DNA of 64,000 nt from Aralia elata (taxonomy: Eukaryota; Streptophyta; Magnoliopsida; Apiales; Araliaceae): positions 5,984,001-6,048,000 of the forward strand of contig CM068382.1 of the NCBI GenBank assembly GCA_034770075.1, given 5' to 3'. Made by a program: the position numbers and the translations under genes. Under the pieces are notes generated by a model. That model was given only the letters and a program-made list of their open reading frames with translations, was not told the DNA's origin and did not search any database. Within the stretch, counting starts at the first letter, position 1. Each line of letters starts with the position of its first letter. Below are positions 21,482 to 32,383 of this stretch, in pieces.

Positions 21482-24313
21482 ATGGCGGTCAAACCGGTTC
21501 TAGTATCCTCAACCATAGGAACCGTCCCGGGTCAATTTCAGAAAGAAAAGATGGTGTGCCAATATGTCCACATGACAAACTCCCAAGGCTCTATCTGGGT
21601 TGGAGGTGATCTTTTTGCTTACAGTGTCCCAGCTATATTGGCTCAATTCGTCGTCATTATCCTCCTCTCAAGAGCCACTTACTACTTTCTCCGACCTCTC
21701 AAACAAAGTATGCTCCATGCACAACTTATCGTAAGCATCCTTTTCTAATTATTTCTAACATCAATTAATTTTTTTCTGTTTTTAATTAATTGTGACGACG
21801 ACATTTATGTAATTTATCTAGTCTCAACCATGCAGGGTGGTATTATACTCGGGTCGTCTGCTTTAATGGGTAACAAGAAATTCTTCAAAAGGTTGTTTCC
21901 ACCAGGAGGAAGATTGATCCTTGAAACGATTGCAAATGTTGGCCTATTTTTCCACTTTTTTACGTTAGGGATACAATTTGATGCAGGGTTGTTGGGAAAA
22001 TTGGGAAGGAGCGGTATGCTAATAGGCATGGCAGCTTTTCTAGTGCCACTAATGCTAGGCTTTTTGGCCATGATTAGTGTGCCTAATATAGCCATTTTAG
22101 AAGAATCAGTCGAGAGATCGCTTCCATATATGGTGATGGTAAATTCTCTATCGTCGTTCCCTGTCATTAGCAGCCTCCTAATTGACCTTAAAATTCTCAA
22201 TTCGGAGTTAGGTCATTTATCCGTCTCAACATCCCTAGTCAATGACATATGCTGCTACTCCTTTGTGGTGCTTCTGAATGTCATACACATTAGTATTGAT
22301 TCCACAAAAGCGAATCCTTTTCTAACTATTGTTTGGATGGCGGCCTATTTGCTTTTCATTCATTTTATACTGCGGCCCTTGATTTTGCACATTGGGAAGC
22401 GAATTCCGGAAGGGCAGCCCATGAGGGAAAGTCATTTCTTATCAATATTGATATTGGTGTTGTTGAGCGGGTTTGTGGCGGAGTCTATTGGCCAGCCGGC
22501 AGGTTTTGGGTCTTTTATTTTGGGAATGTCGATACCGGATGGGCCGCCTTTAGGGTCAGCATTGGTAGATAAACTTGATACATTGTCTACTGGAATTCTT
22601 TTGCCGGCCAAGATTGTAATTGGTGGCATGAGTGTGAATTTGTTGGCTGTTAATGGACGTGGGAATTCTGGGGTGATTGTAGTGCTTGTTCTCCTTGTTG
22701 GCTATATTGGAAAGTTCTCTGGCACTTTTGCAGCTGCGATTTCCTGCGGTTTGCCCTTCTGGAATTGTGTGTCTATTTCTTTGATCATGTGTTGTAAGGG
22801 CATTATAGAGGTTTCTGCATATATGATGTCCTTGACAAATGGGGTACGTACGTTAAACCCCTCCCTCCCTCCCTTAAATACCTCATTATTTGGCTAGAAA
22901 TGAATAATTCTATCTAGGTGTATTACCATTAAATTTCAATCCTATGGTTTCATGTAGAATCTGGAGGGGGGTAAAGAATGGAATAAAAGAAAAATTAAAA
23001 GAAACTTATTAATTTCAAGTGTTAACTAAAACAGATCAACCAGATGAACATTAATCATTAAAACATTGATCTAACTATATAATGTAATACTAATATATAT
23101 TTTGTTATGCCATGCACAGGTGGTAAACAGCCAATGTTATTCCATCTTCATAATTTCAGTGCTGATTGTAACAGGGCTGGTACGCCCCCTAATATTTCAC
23201 CTCTACGACCCCTCAAGCCGCTACTTTTCACACAAAAGAAACAGCATTTCACACTCCCTTCCCAACTCCGACCTCCGAATGGTGGTTTGTATACACGAAG
23301 AAGACAACGTTCCCCCCGTTATCAGCCTTCTCGAAGCTTCCAATCCCTCAAGATTCCGCCCCATTAGCGTCTTTGTCCTAAATTTATTAGACCTTGCGGG
23401 CAGAGGCACTGCGACACTTAAACCAAATTTCCCTACTAGAAAAAAACTTACTTCTGTCCCAAGCCGGGCCGGACACATAATCAATGTGTTCAGCTACTTT
23501 GCTGAATGCAATCAAGGATTTGTCAATGTCCAACATTTCACTGCAATTTCGCCCTATGTCAGCATGCACGACGACATATGTACCATGGCACTTGACAAGA
23601 ACGCGGCCATAGTTATAGTCCCATTTCATAAAAAATGGACTATTGACGGGACCGTGGGAGCTACATTTCCTTCTATTAGGTCCGTTAATCAGAAGGTCAT
23701 CCGAAATGCACCTTGCTCTGTAGGAATTTTAATTGATCGTGGTGAAATGTGCGCTAGCCAGTCAATTTTAAATTGCAAAATTTCGTTTCGTATTGCCATG
23801 CTATTTATTGGAGGTGATGATGATCGGGAGGCGCTAGCGTACACTAGCCGAATGGTGGAGCATCCGAATGTGACACTCACATTGGTTTGGCTTAGGCCAG
23901 TGGATTCACTAACAAATTTTTCGGACAAGGCAGAGATACATGTGCATAGAGAGTTGATGAATCAGTTTACGGCTAATCCGCTGGGGAGAGAAAAGATTGA
24001 TTATAAGGAAGAAATTGTAGAAGACGCGGTGGGGACCACGCGTGTTCTTCGTGGTATGGAGGATTATTGTGACTTGTTCATCGTCGGGAGGCACCACGAG
24101 CCGGACTCGCCGCTTACGTTGGGGCTAAGTGGATGGGGGGATTGTCCGGAGCTGGGAGTTATAGGGGATGTGCTTGCAACTTCAGATTTTAGGTGTTCTA
24201 TTTTGGTTGTGGCACAACAGCCGCCTTCGCTTGATAGTGGGGATGTTTTTGGGCATGGGCGTACAACTTCTCAAACGTATCAAGACCCATTTGATATGAA
24301 GATTTTGGTGTAG
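21482..24313 (+). CDS. CHX: Cation/H+ exchanger, CHX family (CPA2), three exons
   Basis: Exons 21482-21730, 21836-22843 and 23120-24313, all junctions phase 0 with GT-AG borders, encode 816 residues, the usual CHX length. Residues about 35-450 form the multi-helix Na+/H+-exchanger domain: GGIILGSS opens exon 2, TSLVNDICCY carries the Asn-Asp pair (about 219-220) thought to matter for ion transport in CPA2 exchangers, and GFGSFILGMSIPDGPPLGSA marks the second half. Residues about 450-816 form the cytosolic universal-stress-like regulatory region (MVVCIHEEDNVPPVISLLEA; IAMLFIGGDDDREALAYTSRM; DLFIVGRHH; LGVIGDVLA). CHX proteins exchange K+ or Na+ for protons on plasma or endosomal membranes. By overall pattern it is nearest the CHX15/CHX20-type group. 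At the exon 1/2 junction the usual QPR.ISE..GGI.LGPS reads QSMLHAQLIGGIILGSS, which may alter gating or mark a divergent paralogue. Confidence 0.93.
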
Positions 24314-24943
24314 GGTAGGGGGTTGCACTAGCCACTAGCTAGATGAGTTTAAAAGTTAAGAACTAAGGGTAGAGGAATTAATTGTACTGTACATATATAT
24401 ACTAATTGCATTATCCTTTTTTCAGGTGTTTTGTTGTTTGACAAGTATATATGTTTGATTGGTTTTGCGATGTATTTAATTGTCTGGCATTGGCAAATTA
24501 ATTACTCAGTAAACCCTATCTTATATGGATTTTTGATGATGATACCAAAATTAAGCCATTGAAACTTCACACATGCATGTCTTCTTCACTCTGAATTTAT
24601 TTGGAACTATTGTGTCAATCCATACATGAATGTAGAAATAGACATTAATTCCAAGTGCTGTTATTGAAAACAAAATCAATTTACTCTAACAATAATAATT
24701 TATTAAAAATGATATATATTGCGAATATTTAGGTCGATTTTTTGATTGTCAACAGAAAATTTTCAATTACGACAAATGGTTGTTAAATTAATTGTGATGC
24801 GACGTAGTTTTGATCTAAATATATTGATAATTTATGTTGAAAGACGAGAAATAATGAGCGTACAAATGTAAAGTTCCTTATTGATCGGCTACCATTTTAA
24901 AGCATCTAATTCAAAATTATAACCTCTTAATATTAGACGGTGA

Positions 24944-25003
<60 letters not shown>

Positions 25004-25694
25004 TCAACAAAATTTAACCTAAGCTCATGGAATTAATGTTATGGGGCAGTGGGAGTAGTGGCATAAAAGAAAAGGTGTAAATTACTGCAAACAATTAAGG
25101 TGCAATGGCAACTGCAGCACGGCACATGGCAAGGGGGTCGTACGTAAAATTGACCGAATGAGTATGTGTGCATGACATTCAATGCTTCAAGCCACCGAAA
25201 ATCTATTTGCAACCCGTACAATGTACATGATAAACAATGCTCACATATACATACGTATAGTATAATTTTATTTTATTTTCAAATTAAAATAAAATTCTAT
25301 GAAATTTTGAACTAGAAATTTGGAGAGCATATCAATTTTGCAATTAATGAACAAATATAATGCAGCCGGCGGGTTTTGCGAAATTAAAATTACGCAACAA
25401 AAATATTGAGAAAATATAAGATATTTTACGCTACGTTCACATATTAGTAAAATTTTTATATAAAATTGACAACATAATAATAATTAGTTATCTCGATATA
25501 TTTGTCTTTCTTTCATCTTGACGAACGTGAAAGAAGAAAATTAATTAAACAATATCCTAGTGGGATGTTATTATTATTATTATTATTAGAAGAAGAAGTA
25601 TTTATAATGTTCTCTCATGTACTTGTGTACTTGAATGATTTCTCATTTGAATAATAGTACTAGCTTTTACTAGTAAAATAAAAGAATAATTCTA
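24314..25694. other. Intergenic after the CHX gene
   Basis: Probable 3' UTR for about 150 bp, then AT-rich DNA with a compound (GT)n(TA)n tract at 24944-25001 and a (TTA)n run near 25568-25588. No gene found; the 60-codon minus frame at 25039-25221 has no support. Confidence 0.5.
24944..25001. repeat. (GT)n(TA)n compound microsatellite
   Basis: About eight GT units followed by about twenty TA units. Confidence 0.9.
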
Positions 25695-25988
25695 GGGGGA
25701 CATTTTTTTGTGGACATTCTAGCGACTTTTTTTTTTTTTTTTTTTTTTGGTTTTTTTTTTTGGTTATCACTTCAAAATAATTTATATGATTTATTAGTAC
25801 AAAAATTTAAAAAAAAAAACAGTGATTTAGGTGTGATTTGGATACATATACAAAACAGTGTTGTACAGTCTGTACAACACTGTTTTGTATATGTATCCAA
25901 ATCACACCTAAATCACTGTTTTTTTTTTAAAATTTTTGTACCAATAAATCATATAAATTATTTTGAAGTGATAACCAAAAAAAAAACC

Positions 25989-26019
<31 letters not shown>

Positions 26020-26047
26020 GCTAGAATGTCGCTAAGGAAAATGTCGC
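25695..26047. mobile_element. Near-perfect palindromic MITE (single long hairpin)
   Basis: Two arms of about 155-160 bp mirror each other around a 3-nt loop (25868-25870, in TGTACA-GTC-TGTACA). They differ mainly in the lengths of the long T and A tracts. The match runs outward to GACATTCTAGCGAC (25713) and GTCGCTAGAATGTC (to 26030), and more loosely to the tips GGGGGACATTTT and AAAATGTCGCCCC. No target duplication was identified at the tips, so the superfamily is open. Such near-identity of arms implies a young insertion or ongoing arm correction. The open frame across it is an artefact of the A/T tracts. Confidence 0.8.
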
Positions 26048-26341
26048 CCCAGAAGCACTCAAAATAAAATTAGGTAAAATAAATATTTAGTTTAACTAAT
26101 AATACTCGGTCCCCAATACGGCAAGTAGTACCAGAGAGGACTGATTGACTGAATCTCTCCAATCTAGAGAGGGAGACCCCGGGAACAGGTAGGTGATCAC
26201 TGACCCCTTGAACTAGCTGAATTATTAAGCTCAATGCTCAAAGCCAATTAAGTTCATGGGGATCTTCCAATTTACCACTTCTAAGGGATTCTCATCGAAC
26301 AAATCGTAATATATTTAGTAATATCTAAATAAAAAATTATA
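26048..26341. other. Intergenic, no feature recognised
   Basis: A stretch of more balanced composition (about 26100-26280, including CTAGAGAGGGAGACCCCGGG). I checked it as a possible RNA gene but found no cloverleaf or known motif. Confidence 0.3.
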
Positions 26342-26603
26342 CTCTCTACTTCTCCGTTTCAAAATAAAAATTTTGGTTAATTTTTTTGTGTACATTAAGA
26401 AAGAGGATAAAATGATAAAATTATGTATATTTAAATTCTCATTTAATTGCATTTTTTTTACACATAAATATGCATAAAGAATAGAAATATGACAATTAAT
26501 ACTAAGAGTATTATAAACAAATTATTATAAAAAATAAATTATTTAATGTAAGTAGACATTTAACTTTAGACTATCTAAAATAATAATGAGAACGACGAAA
26601 GAG
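26342..26603. mobile_element. Stowaway-like MITE, degraded
   Basis: The left end CTCTCTACTTCTCCGTTTC and right end ACGACGAAAGAG are decayed versions of the CTCCCTCCGTCC repeat, each next to TA. The interior (TAAGTAGACATTTAACTTT) matches the element at 4140-4424 in opposite orientation, placing both in one subfamily. Confidence 0.7.
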
Positions 26604-28908
26604 TATAAAACTAATTTTGATTTTTAATTTAAAGTTAAAATGATTATAAGTTTGTAAACAATCTAAAAAATATATTCTACACTAGATTGATTGTATATTT
26701 TACTAGGTTTATACTTTATAGCACCATGACCATTTTATGCCAATGAACAATGCCTCTAGAATGGACGAATTTCATCCGATCGATGCTTGTTAATGAAAAA
26801 AATATATTAAAAAAATCACGAAAAATTACTCGAAAATTGTAAAACTATGATCCGCATAAAATTACAAATGACGGAGTCCTGTGGATGTAATAAAATATGA
26901 ATTATGGTGTGCGGTTTGAGAAGGGGAATCCATGTGAGGACTGATTTATAATAATAAAAAGAATATATACTTCTTCTCCTATATATATATATGTTTAAAG
27001 GGTTTGCCAGGTTGTTCTGCATTTATTTTGGTGCAGCGTGGTCATGTCGCTATTTTTGAGTGCTTTAGATTTTTGCTATAAGATATTCCAATAAACCATT
27101 AATATAGTCTTGAAGCTTTTTGTCCTCCCAACACCTAGTTTTGTCCTCAACTAAACAACTCAATTATTTGCTATCTAATGGTAACTAAGATTTTTCCTTT
27201 TTATTTTTATTTTGAAAAAAATAGTGTTAGTACTTTTATATTTTCACAATTTCTGTGTGATTGGACTAGTTTCTCATCAGCTTCTGTTTCCAGATGATGT
27301 GGGTGTAATGATATATCAAATCGGATGTTTCTGGTTTAAAACTCTCACTTGTAGAATAAAAATTTTACTCTCGATTTTATTCTCACTTGCAGAATAAAAA
27401 TTTCATCCTCAATTTTACGAGAATTTTTATGAAAACTTTTCATTTGACTTATCATTATTATGATAATTATGAACGGTTAACAAAGCCATAATTTAATAAG
27501 CTATTTTAGTTTAAGACGCATCTAATTAAGTTAGTGTTATGAAGAGAAAAAAGGCACAAAATAATTAAGTAATCGCGCGCTTTGACAAACCATACTTCCC
27601 CATAAAATTAGAGCTTTACATGTGGTATAGGTTGTGAAAATGATTGTAAAATTGGCAATCATGAAGCTTAGATATAATATATATTGGTTATGTTTGAAAT
27701 CACTGCCTTATATTCCCTATATTAGCTGGCTTACCAAATACCTCAGTTGCTTAAATGCACATTGACTTTATAATTAATTAACTACATTCTTATTAATATT
27801 GGATGGTTGATGTATAATTAACTATTTATTTTTTTGTGCCCAAGTTTAAAGTATATACGGAAAAATAAATTTCAACCATCCATTAATATTCTGACAAAAC
27901 ACCAAATGATCAATGGTAAGATGATGATCTATGAGTCTATGACACCCATAAGTACTTAATTATTTGAACAGAAAAAATTAAAATAAAATACCACTAGTCT
28001 TCTTAGTTGGAGTACAATTAATTATTGCAAGTTAAAAGCCAAAAGAGAAAAAAAGAAGGCATGCAATCATTAAAATGTTTCTAATTACAAAATGCAATAA
28101 TTATCTTCACTGAAGCACCAAAGCCCCCATATATTAAATAAACAAATTAATTATTAAGTACATGCAGAAAACAATTAACTAGAGATGCATTTGGTAACAT
28201 GTTGAAATGGAATCACTCCATCCCTTTTAAATTAAAACAACGATAATGGTGCAACTCTTTCCTCCAGATCGATCGTTCAAGGAGGAAGAATTAAGACGTG
28301 CTTACACATGATTAAATAAGTAAATAAAATTGCACGTCGTAAATTTTCAATTAGCGGTGGTTAAGAACAACTAGCTATATTAAGGTAGATGAGCATGCTA
28401 CTTCGCCAACCTTAATTTTAAGAAGGAAAAAAAATAGTATTATTAAAACATTAATTTTCTTTAAAACTAGGATAAAATTATAAATAAACATATAAATTTT
28501 ATCATTGTTATTCAAATGAAAAAGAAAAAGAGAGACTAATTTGATAGAAATTTCTGACTCCGCCAATGCTAAAAATTATATATGCTTAATGACATATATT
28601 TAATTTTGAAGGTGCGTAGCTCCCAAAATGTAATTAGAAGGAGGAAAAATATAATCTTTATACTTACAACTTGAGGTAGGGTGATCAAAGTACAATTCCT
28701 AGAGTACAAAGATTATATTGATCTTCTAAATGGAAACATATATATAAGTTCCCAACTGCTATTATTACATGCAGCGGGAAATCAACAAGAAAGAGCAAAC
28801 CAAAAGGTGAAATATATCCACAAACCAAATTATCACCCTCAAAAAATACACTTCCAAAAAATATAAAAAAAAGGGCACTCAAGATTCCGGCACCGGAAAA
28901 AAATGACA
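26604..28908. other. Intergenic, AT-rich
   Basis: No gene seen. A 38-bp unit beginning CTCACTTG occurs twice in tandem at 27344 and 27382. Remaining sequence is AT-rich without recognised elements; the final 300 bp hold the 3' flank of the PADRE gene. Confidence 0.5.
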
Positions 28909-29373
28909 TTAGTCTAATTCGTGAATGCTCTCAAGTTGAGGCTGCCATACTCCGCTCCGGCCGGTCCGACGATCACGCCGTGATGGTTTCTTTTCCGATG
29001 TAATATGCTTTAAGTAACTATCGCAATATTCCGAAGGCACAACATCATTGCTGCCCTTTTTAGGTTTCTTGGAGGAGGAACTTTTAGGGTTTTTGTGAAG
29101 TTTTTTCTTCTCCGGGAAGGAAGATGACGGTATCAAGAAGTAAATGCTTCCCCTCTTTAGCTCCGACTCCGGCGATAATATCAAGATTCGCCGGAGTTGG
29201 CCTTGAGAGCAAGGTTTGCTCAAGACATGATTAGGGTTGTTCTTGAGAACCTCACCGGCGGTAACCGGACGTGTGATTTCTTCCACGTGGCCATTTAAAT
29301 GTACTATTCGGATCAAATCTAAGGCTCCACATGGAAGAACACAAGCCAAGCAACACCTTAAACTGTTCCCCAT
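28909..29373 (-). CDS. PADRE-domain (DUF4228) protein
   Basis: A single exon of 154 codons. The N-terminus MGNSLRCC provides Gly2 for N-myristoylation and adjacent cysteines (7, 8, 11, 15) for palmitoylation, so membrane attachment is likely. The PADRE fold occupies about residues 18-90 (LIRIVHLNGHVEEITRPVTA, VLKNNPNHVLSKPCS, RRILILSPESELKRGSIYFL). Residues 91-154 are basic, Ser/Lys-rich and probably disordered, ending with a short conserved-looking tail (WQPQLESIHELD). Family members are small plant proteins often induced by pathogens or abiotic stress; a biochemical role is not established. A TATA-like sequence lies about 120 bp upstream. The overlapping frame reaching 29461 is a shadow. 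Confidence 0.88.
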   Translation of the reverse strand: MGNSLRCCLACVLPCGALDLIRIVHLNGHVEEITRPVTAGEVLKNNPNHVLSKPCSQGQLRRILILSPESELKRGSIYFLIPSSSFPEKKKLHKNPKSSSSKKPKKGSNDVVPSEYCDSYLKHITSEKKPSRRDRRTGRSGVWQPQLESIHELD

Positions 29374-29490
29374 GAATATATATTAAGCTTTGTTGATCTC
29401 TAGCTCTCTTCTCTTCGTAGTTTTTCTTTCTTTCTCTCTTTGTGGTGGGATTTGAATTCAATGGGATTATGGGTAGGGTGGACAGTATTA

Positions 29491-29502
29491 CATATATATA
29501 GG
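29491..29502 (-). promoter_or_regulatory. TATA-box candidate of the PADRE gene
   Basis: Minus-strand CCTATATATATG, about 120 bp before the ATG at 29373, giving a leader of roughly 90 nt. Positional inference only. Confidence 0.4.
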
Positions 29503-30934
29503 AGCAATTTACTTATTATATGTGTAAACAATTTTATATTGATTTTTGTAATGCTCTGGAGATGAAATGTCCAATATACCCTAGATATAATATTCTACTT
29601 TTGTGTACTCTTAATTAATTTCTCCTCATCCCCTTCCTTCTAAGCATATTTAACTTAAGCCGTCTCTTGTTTTTGTTATGCTTGCAATTGAAAACTTAAG
29701 GCATAATTATCGGAAAAAATAGTTTCAAGGAACATCTATTATGATATAATAATAATATATAATGATTATTACATGTGGTCTAATCCTTAATGTCACCAAA
29801 GAGGGTTGCTAGTAAGGTTATAATGCCCCAAGCTGCCATTTGGTATCGGTAGTTCTCATACTTGTCAAAGAAAGTGATGAGGGTTCAAAGTCTCCTTTGC
29901 AGATTTAAAAATTTAGTTAGGGCAACTCTTACAAGCAATAGTCCCTTCTTAGCCATTAACAATGATAATTAATGACATGAAAATATTATTTATGTACTCT
30001 CTTAATTCAAATGTAGATGTCTTATTTGGGTTTTTTTTAGCCTTTTTATGAATATTTAATATCCGTTTCATCACAATTATATTTATGTACAACTTTTTCA
30101 TTTGTTACCAGTGTCACAATTGAATTTTATTGTTACGGTAGAAAAAATTGATAATATTACTTAAAACTCATCTTGAGAAGATCAAAGAAAAGGGCACTCA
30201 ATTTTTACTTTTTTTTTTTGAGAATTTATTTTATTACAATTCAATTTTGTGGGAGAATTAAGTAAAATATAAGGAAAGTATACCTTTTTCGGGAGCTCTA
30301 CAAATTTATTTTTCTCCATTATATTTTCATACTTGCTAGACAAATCTTAATATTTATATTTAAAAACATAAATATCAAATAGGAATCACATTTTCTAAGG
30401 AATGAGGTAAAATAATTAAAGTGGATAGAGTATTCGTTTCAATCCATTCCCTGATGTTGTTTTCTAGCGGGTTCCACAGGCCCCCATTACCAGTCATCGC
30501 GAATATATATAAGCATTTAACTGCATGCGCCGATAAGGACGAAACTACTTAAGGACCTTGTTTTTCATTTTTCATTTTTATTTTTTTGAAAAAAGATGAA
30601 CACTTCCCCCCTTATTTTTTTCTATATCTATGCCTATTTTATATATATAATAAAATAAAATTAAGTTTTGTAGTTCTTAATTTTTTGTATGAAACTAGAA
30701 TTTAACTACTATTAAAACACTTTTTAAAACTTTTTGATTTTATTTTATTAATTATTATTAAAATATTTTTTAAACCTAGAATTTAACTAGAATCAAAACA
30801 CTATTTATACTATTTATGATAGATATATCTTAAAAAAATTTAGAATAACTTATTGTTTTATAATAATTTTATTTTTTATAGAAGTCCTTTACTAATATTG
30901 ATTCTAATGAGCCTAAATTAAAGCACCTACAAAT

Positions 30935-30978
30935 CATTGTTAAATATATAATTAGTACTGATTATATATTTAACAATG
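30935..30978. repeat. Perfect 18-bp-arm hairpin
   Basis: CATTGTTAAATATATAAT and its exact reverse complement are separated by the 8-nt loop TAGTACTG. Confidence 0.85.
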
Positions 30979-30980
30979 AT

Positions 30981-31260
30981 ATATCATATACTAATAAATT
31001 ATTCTACTATTATATCATAATTATCCACAAACTAAAATATTGAAACCTAAGTAAGCTATATTAAACTAGAGCAATATTATAATATAGCTATACTAAAATG
31101 TACAATCATAATAATTAACTAATATCATATAGTAACAAATTATTCTACTATTATATTATAATTATTCACAAACTAAAATATTAAAACATATATAAGTTAT
31201 ATTAAATTAGATTAATACTATAATATAACTATACTAAAATATACAATCATAATTCATTAT
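30981..31260. repeat. 141-bp tandem duplication
   Basis: Two units starting ATATCATATA (30981 and 31122), each containing TTATTCTACTATTATAT, CACAAACTAAAATATT and TATACTAAAAT...ACAATCATAA, with about 85-90% identity by eye. Confidence 0.75.
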
Positions 31261-32270
31261 ATATAAAATAAATAAAATAAATAATTTTATTCAAAAAACA
31301 ACCCGCGGCACGGACACTTGGCTAGTTTTTATAATCAGCTAATGGTGGGTACCGATTTTCTTATCCCTAATGACTAGTCAAATTTGCTCACGGGCAATTC
31401 TTGTTGGTGCAGCTTGGCAAATGGCAAAGTGCAACCAATCCCCGCCAAATTCCATCATTATCTAATCTCTTTGTCTTTAAAAAGATGATTGAAAGTATAA
31501 TATTTTTTTTATTCATAAAAAAATGAGTTAAAATACAAAAGTAAATGACAAGTATGTCATTTAGTAAGACCCATTAGTATTTAAAAATAAAAGGACATAA
31601 AGTAAATTTTGTGGGACCATTAAGGACAAATTCGAAATTTTTTTTATTCTCTTTCTTCTACTTTTATTTTTCTTAATTTGTGTGCAAAATATATTTTACT
31701 CGACCTTTTGGTAATGTACAAAGTATTTTTTTTTAAAGTTTCGTTTTTGAGAAGTATAATGATTTTATAATAAGTATAAATCACATTATTACAATATTAA
31801 TAATTAATTAATCTCACATTAAAAAAGAAATACACTCGCACACACAAAAATAAATACACTGCATGGAAGAAAGAAAGAAATTCACACGAATAAGAATCGA
31901 ACTTGAAGCATGCATATAAATTATTAGGCCTGTTCAGTCTTTATCTAAAAGTAGTTACATTCAATTAGGTTTGTATGGATAAAGATCAGAAGTGAATTTA
32001 GTCAAAAAAACTATGGTATTTGGGTTGAAAGCATGCTTTTTTAAGAGAAAAAAGTGGTGCGGAATTAGGTTAATTTATGTGCTGTCCCTATAACTTTCTT
32101 TTCTTTTTTTTTTCTTTCTAATTTGAATACGCTGACACCCTACATTGGTATGCCCAAACTCGAACGTCTAACCTCATGGTTAACATGAGTTAGATAATAC
32201 CACTCTCTATAACTTTCCATAGGTGACATAATCAATTTAGCGTTTATGTAGTAATGAATTTTAGAATTAA

Positions 32271-32383
32271 GTTATGTTTGATAATTTAATTTAAAATTGA
32301 GAGTTAAATTTTAATTGTGTGAAATTGAAAAATACTTTTAATTTTAAATTCTAAAACTTAAAATTAAGTTACCAAATACAGGG
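32271..32383. mobile_element. Short Tourist-like MITE (PIF/Harbinger type)
   Basis: A 113-bp AT-rich inverted-repeat segment: left end GTTATGTTTGATAATTTAA, right end TTAAGTTACCAAATACAGGG, flanked by TAA on both sides (32268-32270, 32384-32386). Confidence 0.5.

Larger units (their letters stand above)
30621..31325 (+). mobile_element. Helitron-like non-autonomous element (tentative)
   Basis: The left edge TCTATATCTATGCCTATTTTA resembles plant Helitron 5' ends. The right edge CCCGCGGCACGGACACTTGG then CTAG|T resembles a Helitron 3' end, with a GC-rich stem region about 10 nt before CTAG at 31322-31325. The stem is imperfect and the left flank is T rather than the expected A, so both ends need comparison with family copies. 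The interior contains a perfect hairpin and a duplicated 141-bp unit. Confidence 0.35.
29503..32270. other. Intergenic, AT-rich, repeat-bearing
   Basis: No gene recognised. It holds the Helitron-like segment (30621-31325) with its hairpin and 141-bp tandem repeat, described separately. Other parts are plain AT-rich DNA. Confidence 0.5.

Noticed and set aside
25710..26024. 104-codon frame over the palindrome
   Set aside because: Composed of poly-T and poly-A translations within the hairpin element.
26100..26280. Possible structured RNA or organellar DNA insertion
   Set aside because: Checked for a tRNA cloverleaf and familiar plastid or rRNA motifs and found none.
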